A stretch of 64,000 nucleotides of DNA from positions 988,611 to 1,052,610 of the forward strand of contig VSDK01020618.1 in the NCBI GenBank assembly GCA_009767595.1, in the 5' to 3' direction. Within the stretch, counting starts at the first letter, position 1; every line of letters begins with the position of its first letter. The notes below the pieces were generated by a model, which saw only the letters and a list, made by a program, of their open reading frames with translations, had not been told where the DNA came from and made no database searches. The position numbers were made by a program, and so were the translations under genes. Source of the DNA: Symbiodinium kawagutii (Eukaryota; Sar; Dinophyceae; Suessiales; Symbiodiniaceae). Below are positions 35,101 to 44,986 of this stretch, piece after piece.

Positions 35101-38100
35101 CCAGTGTGAATGAATGGGAATTAAACAACTTGGGAAAAGTAGCTACCAAATGATACTGATGTCGCAGATCCCAAGATATAGCTAGTCCAGGGATCAAGAT
35201 CAACCAACCATCCAATCATGAGGGTATTAGGCAAATGTGATGTATCATTGCACAAGAATCCTGGCCAAAAGAACACAACTAGACCTTCAGCTTTTCCTAC
35301 GAAAGATGAGAAGGCCGATTCAAAAAAGTAATCGTCAAACTGACTGGAGGTCGAAACGCAACCAGGTACTCTGTCGCGCGATCCTCAACAAAAACAAAAC
35401 AGAAAGTCTGAGCTTGGCGCATCTGTCCCACTGATCACTATCAATTAAAACCATTTTGAACCACTAATAATCACTAATTGATTTAACGACTATAATAAAC
35501 CATTAATCATTAAGCATGAGTAATCAACCATGTTTATTAACCACTACAATTAACAACTATTATCAATTAATCACTATCAACCATGCTGTGCTTACAACCA
35601 CCAACCGCACATGCCATTGACACAACGAGCCCAGGCAACACTTCATCGGTGACCCAGTAACATCTGCCCTGCAAATCGGGGGAGTTTCTTCAGCATGTCC
35701 TCGGCGAGCCAAGGGTACAGCTGGATAAGCCTATAGCTGAACACAACCCCAACTAACCATGGTGAATGTTGCCACTTCCAAACTGTGGGGATGAAACATG
35801 GTAGTTAGTGGGGTTAGTCACCATGGTAGCTGAACTCACCCCAAACTAACCGACCATGGCGACTGTTGCCAGACAAAAATCCCTGGAGATGCATGTCCGA
35901 GTACGTGGGATCCTCATTCATCTGCTCTATGGCTGATGACCTGAGTTCTCAGGTATCAAGCACCAAATGGTTCAATAACAATCAGCCACAGAACCGGTAA
36001 GCAGCGACTATTTTGAGCAGTAAGCTTGAAGTTAAACCATGACCGAATTTACATGTGGTTTTAGTGTGGTGCTTGGTCAGTTTTTGGTCACTATTGGTCA
36101 CTTGTACTTCTATCGGGCAAATACTTGCCCATAGCTGCAATGCTTGTTTATAGCTGGATATTGTATAAATCAATGCGCGTGTGTTTGTTGCAACATGCTT
36201 CCCATTGATTTCTGGGACATTAATTACTACCAATTGCGAGATACAGGATCCCATCCGATCCCATAGTGATTTTGCTCATTCATTCGATACTTCTCATATT
36301 AGACTCTTGGCAGGCTCATGATTACTTGTAGCCATTGTTAGATGGAGCTTTTGCAGTGGATATTCTCTTTCTGATGTGCCTCCTCTCGTAAAATGTTCAG
36401 TTCCCTTGCCCAGCTCTCGTTTCCGTAATTGTATCAATTGTTGTGCTTCACCCTATCTTGATGATATGGTTGAATGTTCAAATATGTTCTGCAAGTAGCT
36501 TTCCCTATGTTGTTATATCACCTTTCTGGAAATTGTTCCATAGATTCTTGTAACATCACTATACCAGGACACATTAGTTATACCCCCAGATAGTTCATGA
36601 CTGTAATCATAACGAGTTCACCACAGCACATGAACCCAATAGTTCATTGATCATCACACTTCATCATGATACTCCCTCCAGTGTTCTAAATCTTCTCACA
36701 TCATACGGTGGTTTCTTAAGATCGGGGTACCCCCAATTCATCCTTTATTCACTATAAACATACCAGTTTAGGGAACTTTGAGAAACCACCATGTCTCTAC
36801 CCCTACACGGGTCTAGCCTACCCCCGGGCTGAGATCCCCCGCAGGTTCCAACACCTGGGGACCAGGCAGGGAGCGCGTTTTGGTGGGTAGGTATGGTGGG
36901 TTGGTTGCTCAATGGAAGGAAAAACGCTTGAAGATTCTTCCACTGGTTGGTGGTTGCACCACCCCCATGAAAAAATATCAGTCAACCAACCATCCAGTTG
37001 TCAATACTGGTGAACATAAAGAATGATTGAAGCCACCAACCAGTTGAAAATTCTGCAACTCAGGAGCAGTTGTAGGTATAACCCTGATTGGTTTCAGTGT
37101 CCATGGGTGGGCGAAGTATTCCTTCTAGCCACTGTTTAGGGTGAAGCATGCACCTTTAGCTGAAGAACATTAGAGCCCTTGCTTCTTGAAAACGAAGAGT
37201 TTCGCACATAATCATTCTGCACACATACGTATCTTCATAAGGTACAATAGCAAGTAGCAACAACATGGAATAAGGATGAATAAGGGGCTACCCCCAAATC
37301 ATTCCATATTAACCATTTGCGGTGATAAAGCAACCATTTTTGGGGAGTTCTCTATGACTCAAGAAACCACCAAACAGCAGCAACATACACATTCCTGAAG
37401 CTCGACCCATGCCCCGGGTATCACCCGCGTCACTCGCACCTCCACGGCAAAGAGAGGAATCAGCCCAACGATTGACCGGAGCTTGATGGGTTCCTTGGCG
37501 TGGCCCCGTACCCAAGGATACCCGGGTCATCCAGAGAGGCCCCCTTCATTAACCAGCTATGCCAAATGGCCCCGCAGCCGGTCTGAATGGAGATCTTCGT
37601 TGTCATCCGGGGTACAGTTTGCCAGAGTCACTTTGCAACTCGAATCTACTTGGATGACAAACTGTACCTGGATTATGCAAATTGATTGTGCTGTATAGTT
37701 GAAATCCAGCTGCAAGACCTGACAAACCATACCTATCAAGCCTGACAAACTTAAAGTTGGAGCAGAATTTATTGCTCCAGGTATTTGCAATTCAAATCTA
37801 CCAAAAACTTGAGCACACTAGTCACTCGACTTCAACCTTCACGGTTGGTGTTTCAGGCGAAATCAGTTGGACGCACCCGTAGCACTTGGCTTGGTGAAGC
37901 CAAGCTGCCCGAGTGCCATCAGGGTTGGCCAGGACATCGTAGTAGAACTGGCGCAGCCCAGCCCACTGGGGACAGCTTCGGAGGGTCACCTTTCACCATG
38001 AAAACAGGGAGGAAATCCAAGCCTATGATGGAATGATCCGACCAACCATCCAAGGGTCAAAGCGCATTTTTGGGGAAATGGGTGCCTGAAAGCCATCCGA

Positions 38101-38719
38101 AACATGACCAGTTTGAACCAACAGAAGATTTCTTGGCGGAGACTGTTGAATGGATCTAGCAAAAAATGATTCAAATACTGGTTGTTCAAATTGATCCCAC
38201 TAACATTGGATGCAAATCTCCTGGATGGTCTGTTGCCCAATCCCAAACATATGCTCGTCAACAAGACACCATCATCCTAACTGGCATGGTTGAGAATTGA
38301 CAAAAAAGAAACCACCAAGAGCTGCTGATGGATTTTATGAATCAACCAGTGTATGATCTTGTTCTTGATGACAAAGTCAATCCAATGACCATCTAGATGA
38401 CCACACATCCCATGGTTTACGACAAAGCTAACCATTATGTTCTTGTGGGGATGGTCATCCCTACATGCAATCCCTGTTGGAGTGATGGCTATTGATGGCT
38501 AAATTCCATGGTTTCCCTATAAATCCCATGGTTTCCTCCTCGAAAATCCCATGGTTTCCCTATAAGTCCCTCTGGTTCACCATAGAAAATCCCTGGANNN
38601 NNNNNNNTCCCTACAAAAAAGGCCCCTTCATCACCGGCCTTGGACCAACCCTTGGATCCAACCTCGTCCGTCGGGTCCCATAGGCCGTGCTCTGCGTTGT
38701 TGGCCGGGCGGGTCATGGC
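32118..38719 (-). CDS. GH63-like glycosidase, middle part (at least 7 exons)
   Basis: Exons encode a run typical of bacterial-type GH63 glucosidases and mannosylglycerate/glucosylglycerate hydrolases: GLWDPTDE|FYYDVLANPDGTR|EPIKLRS, SIVGLIPLFAVE|VLEPAGDLSPG, then LPRFAGQM, GRGERRLLSLLRG and RMLDPAEFLSDFGIRA. The first four exons join in phase (GT, GC, GT, GT donors). The N-terminal half, with part of the catalytic domain, would lie above 38,719, where only an N gap and a strand switch are seen. The C-terminal GNSxWRGPVW region expected after 32,118 is not found before the HAD gene. It may be truncated, fused to the HAD gene, or misassembled. Family assignment is good; activity is unknown. Confidence 0.7.
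32370..32475 (+). mobile_element. Family A element
   Basis: AGTTTCTTCAAGTGGGGGTACCCC ... AATAAACCAAGCAGTTTTGG ... CCCTATTGTGAGAAACCGCC. Confidence 0.7.
33020..33435. repeat. ACCATCATC-type degenerate repeat
   Basis: About 400 bases of CCATCATCTAACCATCATCCAACC-like words, directly downstream (minus-strand sense) of the GH63 exon at 33,468 and so at an intron 5' end. Confidence 0.7.
33468..33519 (-). CDS. GH63 exon: GRGERRLLSLLRG
   Basis: Matches GxGERRLLxLxRG of the family. CAG acceptor. The exon sits between a left arm of CCATCA repeats and a right arm of TGATGG repeats. Confidence 0.72.
35654..35720 (-). CDS. GH63 exon: LAEDMLKKLPRFAGQM
   Basis: In phase with VLEPAGDLSPG and matches the LPxFxxRM helix of the family. 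The 3' end could be at 35,654 or about 20 bases earlier. Confidence 0.65.
35880..35938 (-). CDS. Candidate exon
   Basis: After a CAG acceptor: SSAIEQMNEDPTYSDMHLQ. Looks coding but is out of phase with the preceding exon; may belong to an alternative form or be chance. Confidence 0.28.
36708..36791 (+). mobile_element. Family A element
   Basis: GGTGGTTTCTTAAGATCGGGGTACCCCC ... CTTTGAGAAACCACC. Ends about 30 bases from a GH63 exon. Confidence 0.7.
36822..36854 (-). CDS. GH63 micro-exon: VLEPAGDLSPG
   Basis: Eleven codons in phase 0. FAVE|VLEP continues the family pattern exactly. CAG acceptor, GTAGGC donor. Confidence 0.75.
36944..37050 (-). mobile_element. Family B element
   Basis: Starts CTGGTTGGTGGTTGCACCACC and ends GAAGCCACCAACCAGTTG, with GTCAACCAACCATCCAG inside. 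Lies in a GH63 intron. Confidence 0.65.
37280..37372 (+). mobile_element. Family A element
   Basis: AAGGGGCTACCCCCAAATCATTCC ... AGCAACCATTTTTGGGG ... GACTCAAGAAACCACC, in a GH63 intron. A further partial copy is at 34,136 to 34,230. Confidence 0.65.
37440..37493 (-). CDS. GH63 exon: KLRSIVGLIPLFAVE
   Basis: Eighteen codons with the strongly conserved RSxVGLIPLFAVE motif. AAG acceptor, GT donor. Confidence 0.82.
37909..37947 (-). CDS. GH63 exon: FYYDVLANPDGTR
   Basis: Thirteen codons. CAG acceptor, GC donor (GCAGCT). Confidence 0.75.
38500..38597. repeat. ATCCCATGGTTTCCCTATAA tandem repeat next to a gap
   Basis: Four to five imperfect copies of a 20 to 25 base unit running into the N gap. 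Confidence 0.75.
38598..38607. other. Assembly gap (10 N)
   Basis: Ten N within the tandem repeat; the real gap may hide more repeat or sequence. Confidence 1.
38663..38719 (-). CDS. GH63 exon: AMTRPANNAEHGLWDPTDE
   Basis: Nineteen codons, phase 0 at both ends, CAG acceptor and GT donor. The open frame continues upstream to about 38,760 (RGRFTVVPLQ). Confidence 0.72.
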
Positions 38720-38759
38720 CTGCAATGGGACGACGGTGAAGCGACCGCGGAAGATTTGG

Positions 38760-39165
38760 GAACAAAACAAGAAGTGGAGGGCTGGTGATTGGCAGATTTT
38801 TTTGGGATCATGAAAATAGAAGCAGGTTTTTTCTGCATCATGAAAATGGATCATTGGCAAATGTTTTTGGCTAAATGATGAACATTAAAAAATGGATTGT
38901 CCTCATGGAGAACTCAAAACATAACATGTTTTTGGATCATGAAATTGTTCGACGGATTCATGTTTTGAACATTTAGAATCTCTAATAAAACGCATTCTTG
39001 TGTCGGAGCTTTGGATGAAGGTTCTCGCTCGTTTGCGGACTATCTCATAGGAAGTGTCTGTCTCAGGGGTGTCTTGGTTTTAGGTAATTTCTCAAGTGTT
39101 TGTCTCAGCCATCGTCCTTTGTAGCCATTTCTTGCTCCTTGCATAGTCCTACGCCTCTACTGACC
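38760..39165. promoter_or_regulatory. Divergent strand-switch region
   Basis: About 400 bases between the minus-strand block and the plus-strand block. No exon seen. Near 39,121 a GTAGCCATTT...GCTC stretch resembles part of the dinoflagellate spliced leader. Promoter role is inferred from position only. Confidence 0.35.
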
Positions 39166-42100
39166 ATGGTTCGTGCACCCGCCATGTCGTTGTTGCAATT
39201 GCAAACCTGGCTGGTGGGGTTGTTTCCAGCTCTGGTGGATGAAGAGCGTGACTGGGTTATCAATTAAGAGTCTTTTCAAACTATCCTGCTATTCTTTTGG
39301 GAGTTTTCTTTCCTTTGAGTCTCGGCTTCGTCTTCGATATTCGTAAAGACCCGGAGATGAATATCCACACTGAGAGGGGATTACAGATCCTGGGGGAAAA
39401 CATGGCTTTTTGCAAACCAGGAGGGCTGATGCTCGCTCAGCCCACCTGTGCAAGTTTCCTTAGATTTGTGTCATCGCACACATCTAAGCGCAGCCAGGAC
39501 CGGGTTGTTTGTTTGAAACTACTGGGGGATATATTCTGATGAACAACTTATTATATGGACATCAAATGAAAATAGTTGATTAAACATAATGGCATCAATG
39601 CATGTACGGTAAATAGTAAACCCAAATCATAACATTTCATGGGCATAAATAATGATTAATGATGGACAATTTCCCCAATAAATAACACACTGTGGACCAA
39701 ATCTTGAAGGTGTAATCCTGTGGACAACATCCAGGATAACATTCCATTGATTTCAATGATCCCATGGAGTTCCTTGTGGAACCATCCTTCCCATGATGGG
39801 ATAGTCCACAAGCGAGTGAGAACCTTCATCCAGCTCTCTGAGATTTCTTGTAGTATGCCTCTGCAATTGGCACACCAGGAAAATCTTTACGGAGATGAAG
39901 ATCAGTTCTTTGTCGCTACAGGCAATGCAACTGGTGAAGTCCTGACCCGTGTGATCATTCCTTTAGCTCAGTGGTTGTTCCTGGATTGGGTGGTTGAAAA
40001 CCCGGCTCCTTCGTTCCAAAATTCAGTCGGAGATTTTTGAACATGTTGACTGTTTGCTGATTCAAGTTTGTTGGAGTGGAGTGGTTTCTACTCGGTTTCT
40101 ACTCTATTGCTGGAAGGGAGTACCCACAGTAGATTAGTAGTATTAGATTAGTGATGTGCCATTGGCATTGGATTGGTTTGTTTGCTTTTCCAATTTCTGC
40201 ATTGTAATTCCAGGGAAAGTCTGACTGATGCATCAGCCTTGTCACTAAGTTGAACTCCCTCATCTTTGAATACCCGCCTTTTGCTGAAATTCTTCAAGCA
40301 CTTCGAGACAATGGAGCTGGAATGATTCGGTTTGTGGTGTTCCTCAGAACCTTCGGAGCCCCATCCTCTAAACCTCTGGAGTTACGAGGATCCTGGGGTG
40401 GATTTCGATACCTCCAGGAAATTCACAGGCATGCTTGGGTTCCAACTAGAAACCGTCGGACAACACCTGTCATGGATCGTGGATCTCAGTGCCTAGGTCT
40501 GGAGTCAATAAACCAAGCTTTGTAAAGCATTCTATTTAGAGGAGAGGTAACATGAATCTATCAGGTCACCGGGCCCAAGTCTTTTGTAGACGTTCGCAGC
40601 TGTGATAAAAGCTTTCCATATGCATCCCAATGCTCTCACTTGTTATCTTAGCTTTACACGTCAAACTTCACTGATTCTCCCTTGGGCCATTGGGAATTTG
40701 GCTTGCTTGTGAATCTAAACAATGTGGGACAGGTTGGTTTATCGGTCATGGTTTTCATCTTTGCCATTGGCCCTGTCATGGACAACATCAAAAACCTCAC
40801 AACTCACAGGCAAACAAAGAAGCATTCCCTCCCCATCCAATAGCTTGTGTATCACATGACATATTTATATATATATATATATGTATAAGATCTAGTGTTT
40901 GGGCTGTTTCCCCAAACGATCCGTATTCAGTGGCAACACATTTAGTTGAATTGGTGTGGAAGCATGGCATGTGTTGGAGTAAGACATGTGGAGGTTTGAG
41001 GTGCGCTCACAATGCGCACGATCCAAGTAATTACACCATTTCTTCTCCTAAACTATGTGTAAAAGATGTATATACAAAAAATATCCACTTAGAGGTTTTA
41101 AGCTGTCATTTGAAGAAGTCAAGTATGGCCAATCCACCAACCTGGGTTCATCGGAGATATTGTCCAGACAACCTGCACCTCATCCTGTGAACTAATCTAT
41201 GATTCGATGTATCAATCATCGCTCTCAGGGACGCGATTCTGCACTCTCCATTCTAAGGTGGATTACAGGGAACAAGGTTCGGCTTGCTAGCTCCAGTGCA
41301 TATCCTGTGGCTTTCGGGCAAGCTGTGTGGAAAGCACATCAGGTATACGTTGAGCCTAGACAGCATTGCGTAGCTGCAATCAGTTTAGAAACTCTGCCAA
41401 AGGAAGACAATGAAATACATCTATGTATGTATGTATGTACGTATGTCTGTCTGTCTGTCTGCTTGCCTGCCTGTCTGTCTGTCTGTCTGCATGTATGCAT
41501 GTATGCATGTATGCATGTATGCATGTATGCATGTATGCATGTATGCATGTATGTATGTATGTATGTATGTATGTATGTATGTATTTATGTATGTATGTAT
41601 GTATGTATGTATGTATGCATGTATGTATGTATATATGTATGTGTGTGTATGTGTGTATTTGTTTATTTGTCGTTGTCTATTTGTGTAGTGTTGTATGTTC
41701 TAATTGTTGGATCATATATTATGTACTTGTTCATGTATCTTTTATCGATCCATTTTGCATTTGCCACCTCATTTGTGTATGTATCTATCCTTGTCATGTT
41801 TCTTGTTGATTATTTCTGTATTTGTTTGTGTTTCATTGTTGCTTTATTTCTTTCTGTTTGTATGGATGTATGCTTTTGCTTTTGTATTGAGCTTTATCTA
41901 TCTAATATCCATTTATGTATTTCTGTTTATTTTGATGTATGTATTCAATTGTTTGTGTGTGTATTTTTGCATTGTATTTATGTATATATGTACGTATGTA
42001 ACAAGAAAGCGACGCCATTTGTATTCATTGATGAATATGTCTTTGTATACGTATCAGTGAGTTAGTAGCAATCGATTTGTACATCTTTTTATTCATACAT

Positions 42101-43125
42101 CTGTTTTTGTATCTATTTGTTTATTGATTGTTGACTTACTTATCTATTTGTAGTATTACCAATGGTCATAGCAGCCACAAAGAATGTATCGAAACCATTT
42201 TGATTGAACCGCATGCCATTGAAAAGGGGGGTGATGGAAGAACCTTCAACGAGTGGGAGGTATGAGGTTGTTGACTGCTATGACATCTTAGGAATCTGAT
42301 CGGAACCCTATTCCAAATGCAGCTGCGGTGCGATTATTGCATGCATTTGCAGATGAGATGGTCCAGAACCTCCCAGATGAGGGTCATGTTGTGCTTCCGG
42401 ACAGGATTTGGGTGAGTGTGTGTGTGTGTGTCTGTGAGCATGTGCTGCGAGGTTGAGTTGGGGTAGGTTCTGTAGTAGAGTATTTTTGCACCTAAAAAAA
42501 CATGTTTGGCAAATCACTATGAACAGTCTCGCGAATGAAATTTGATTTGATCGTGCTGGATTATGGTTGCCAAGCGCCATGACAATGAATTGTCCCTTAC
42601 TTATGTGTGCTATTATGCTATTACTTATAGTTGCTGGACTTTCTGAAGCAGCAAATTATGTGTTGTCCCTGCAGAAACGTGCAGCTATTGTCAGGAGGGA
42701 GCTGATCGCCTTGCAGAGTACACTGCTGATCCTGGCTGGCCTATGGAGGAAGACGAGCCCAATGCTCCAGCTCCAGTGCCCATTGCTCCAGCTCCAGAGG
42801 CCTCCTACTTGTGGGTGCAAAGTGCACCTCACACACACAAACGATTCATAATAGGGTAAATAAGCTGATTTGGCATTATCCAGGTACTTACACCTACTGT
42901 TCTCCTAAACTGTGTCATAAATGATAATTTACAAAAAAACAATTATCCAATTCGAGGTTTTAAGCTAGGAGTTTTGAATGCTCGACATGGAGCCCCAAAG
43001 AATTTATATGTGCGCAGGTAGTGGCAGAACCTTCATCAAGTTCATCCTCATCGGCATCAAGCTCGTCTACACCTGGACCTGTGGCCAACTTCATTGAACG
43101 CTTCTGGGGAAAGGCAGGGGCTTGA
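39166..43125 (+). CDS. Dinoflagellate-type protein with methylase-like P-x-C and ENP motifs
   Basis: An uncharacterised plus-strand gene. A possible first exon (39,166, MVRAPAMSLLQLQTW) is followed by exons at 39,320-39,503 (GLMLAQPTCASFLRF), 39,879-40,026 (VVENPAPSF), 40,250-40,510 (FLRTFGAPSSKPLEL), 41,269-41,342 (AYPVAFGQAVWKAHQ), 42,154-42,259, 42,292-42,411, 42,695-42,814 and 43,018-43,125, ending at TGA. Joins SKRSQDR|ENLYGDE, FQNS|LNSLIF, NEWE|ESDRNP, DRIW|EGADRL and W|VVAEPSSS are in phase. The order PTC then ENP recalls motifs IV and VI of C5-cytosine methylases, but other motifs are absent. Function unknown. The C-terminus is proline-, acid- and serine-rich. An alternative terminal exon is at 43,384-43,433 (RKRNISDVENEEAEE). 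Confidence 0.7.
39320..39503 (+). CDS. Exon with GLMLAQPTCASF
   Basis: Carries the P-T-C motif. The acceptor could instead be at 39,349. GT donor after SKRSQDR. Confidence 0.7.
39879..40026 (+). CDS. Exon with VVENPAPSF
   Basis: ENLYGDEDQFFVATGN ... LAQWLFLDWVVENPAPSF. CAG acceptor in phase 0 with the previous exon; donor about 40,027. Confidence 0.75.
40250..40510 (+). CDS. Exon with FLRTFGAPSSKPLEL
   Basis: LNSLIFEYPPFAEILQ ... GMIRFVVFLRTFGAPSSKPL. AAG acceptor, phase 0; the 3' end is approximate. Confidence 0.7.
41028..41115 (+). repeat. Family D repeat, copy 1
   Basis: About 85 bases (TTCTCCTAAACTATGTGTAAAAGAT ... GAGGTTTTAAGCT) also found at 42,884 to 42,972. Both are in introns of the same plus-strand gene. 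Confidence 0.65.
41269..41342 (+). CDS. Exon AYPVAFGQAVWKAHQ
   Basis: CAG acceptor, GTATAC donor, phase 0 at its end. The following intron is the TGTA repeat. Confidence 0.65.
41424..41660 (+). repeat. (TGTA)n and variants, intron microsatellite
   Basis: Tetranucleotide repeat with TGTC, TGCA and TGTA blocks. Long open readings across it ([11 protein letters not shown]) are artefacts of the repeat. The T-rich intron continues to about 42,150. Confidence 0.9.
42154..42259 (+). CDS. Exon ITNGHSSHKECIETIL ... FNEWE
   Basis: TAG acceptor after a T-rich intron; ends in phase 0 at GTATGAGG. The upstream phase is not resolved. Confidence 0.65.
42260..42291 (+). other. Apparent 32-nt intron
   Basis: GTATGAGG ... 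CATCTTAG. Reading through gives a TGA two codons in. Removal joins NEWE to ESDRNPIPNAAAV in phase 0. Confidence 0.55.
42292..42411 (+). CDS. Exon ESDRNPIPNAAAV ... LPDRIW
   Basis: Forty codons ending at GTGAGTG, phase 0. Confidence 0.7.
42695..42814 (+). CDS. Exon EGADRLAEYTADPGW, proline-rich
   Basis: CAG acceptor, phase 0; contains NAPAPVPIAPAPEASY. Donor at 42,815. Confidence 0.7.
42884..42972 (+). repeat. Family D repeat, copy 2
   Basis: TTCTCCTAAACTGTGTCATAAATGAT ... GAGGTTTTAAGCT; about 80 percent alike to copy 1 by eye. Confidence 0.65.
43018..43125 (+). CDS. Terminal exon with serine run
   Basis: [20 protein letters not shown] then FIERFWGKAGA and TGA. CAG acceptor. Confidence 0.7.
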   Translation, partial: VVAEPSSSSSSSASSSSTPGPVANFIERFWGKAGA

Positions 43126-43433
43126 AGAAATTGGCCAGGAATGCATGGCAGACCGAAAACACTATGGTTAACAAGGGTGAAGTAGTAGTAGCAGCAGTGG
43201 TAAACTTTACTAGTCAGTAGTAATGTGGTTGCCTCAATTCCAGTTGAATTTATTCCAGGTTGGGTTTGTTTACGACTACATTACTCAACTAGTTTGTTCA
43301 ATTGTTTTAAACATCTCTCTGACTCTTGCAACCAAAACATACTACAAGTTGTTACTGATGCAGTGATCATTCTGTTGCACCAGGGACGTAAGCGCAACAT
43401 CAGCGACGTGGAGAACGAGGAGGCTGAAGAGTG

Positions 43434-44986
43434 AGACTGATTGGAGGAGACAGGGGTGATTGGAGGCTAGGCTAATTGCAGCCTGGGGTGATTGGAGACC
43501 GGGTTCTGGGGTGATTGGAGACTGGGGTGATTGGTATTTGTACAGCCAGGACAATCAAAGCAATATTTTTATATATATATATACATATATAATGATTTAA
43601 TGATTAATTGGTGAAGTTGTCAACCATAAAAGCCTTGAAGCTGAGATTCACAATGCTTCCATTGCACCGTGCACAATTGAAATAATCAAATCATGTTGGT
43701 GTTCACGTATGCTGTGATAATTGATGCATGTTTTGGACTCCATGGTACTCCATGGTGATATTTTGATTGCAGCCACCTAGCTAGTCACCCACATCAGGAG
43801 CAGGGCCTACATCGTGGACATCGTTGACGGGTATGGTATGACTTTTCCACTGCAGGAGACTGGGTGTGGGTAGATGCAAGCTGGGAGTGCTTTAAAGCAG
43901 ACATGGTTGGCAAGTGGCCATTCGAGTGTGATCAATAGCGTTCAAATGTCAAACAAACAATATGATATGAACACGATATCAGTAATGGGATACTGATATT
44001 GACAGAACTTGATTTGGGAGACAAGTATATATAATAAATAAATATCATCTTTACAAACATATCAGTTAAGCAATGACTGAATGGAAAACAAATTTGTACA
44101 TGAATGAATGGATTCTGTGGCAGGAGCTCTATTTTGATTCAATCCTTTGCATTGCATATGCTGTGTTTCAGTGCCTTGGCAAATCATTAAGTCCACTGGG
44201 CTGGTAATGACCAATGCCATTAGAAGTTTCAAACGAAAGCAAAACATATTGAAGCACAGCTCTGTCCGGGTGGCACTTGGTGGGATCTTTGGGATGGAGG
44301 AATAGATACATCAATCAGTCCTAGTGGTAAAGAAGTCGTAGTAGTGGGAGGAGGAAGGAGTAGTAGTAGTGGGAAGAGGAAGGAGACATCAAGAAAAGTA
44401 GAGATCTAAAACTGTGTTATTGGTGTTAATTAACTTAAGAGCACCATTGTTGTAGCAGCAGCTAGTAGTATTGGTTAGTGTGAGTAATAGCAGTAGGTGC
44501 AATACTGTAGATAGAGTAGTTGCAGCGTCCCAAGTGAGACATAGTCTAGGTAGGAGTTGTTCTTGGTAGTTGATGTGGGGCTGATGGTGTTGGTTCAGGA
44601 TGGCCAAGCACATCACTTTTGTGAGTGTGCCATGTGCACCATCATGTACAGTTTCAAACCAAAATAGTTGGAAATGTTGATTCCTGTTTGCCACCTTGTT
44701 GATCCTTCGCTGAGGTGACATTGATATGCTTTCTTTTGATGTCGAATGACTTTTGGCGACTTTGGTGAGCCAGGCCAATCGGCACAGTACCTTATTAATG
44801 AAATCATTTCAGAAGGGCGAGTGAAGAGTATTCATGGCAAGATGTACTTACTAATTACATAGCTTCGTGTATGACTGCAAATATATATATATATATTATA
44901 TAATCATTTATTGTTTTTTGTTTATTATTGTTATATATATGTACATATATATATATACATGTATGTGGATGGATACTATATATATA
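43434..44986. other. Intergenic region left of the retrotransposon
   Basis: AT-rich, with (TA)n at 43,566 to 43,592 and 44,880 to 44,986. Nothing coding that I can support. Confidence 0.5.

Noticed and set aside
41199-42065. Long plus-strand reading with [11 protein letters not shown] repeats
   Set aside because: It is a translation of a (TGTA)n microsatellite and a T-rich intron; parallel readings in all three frames are equally open.
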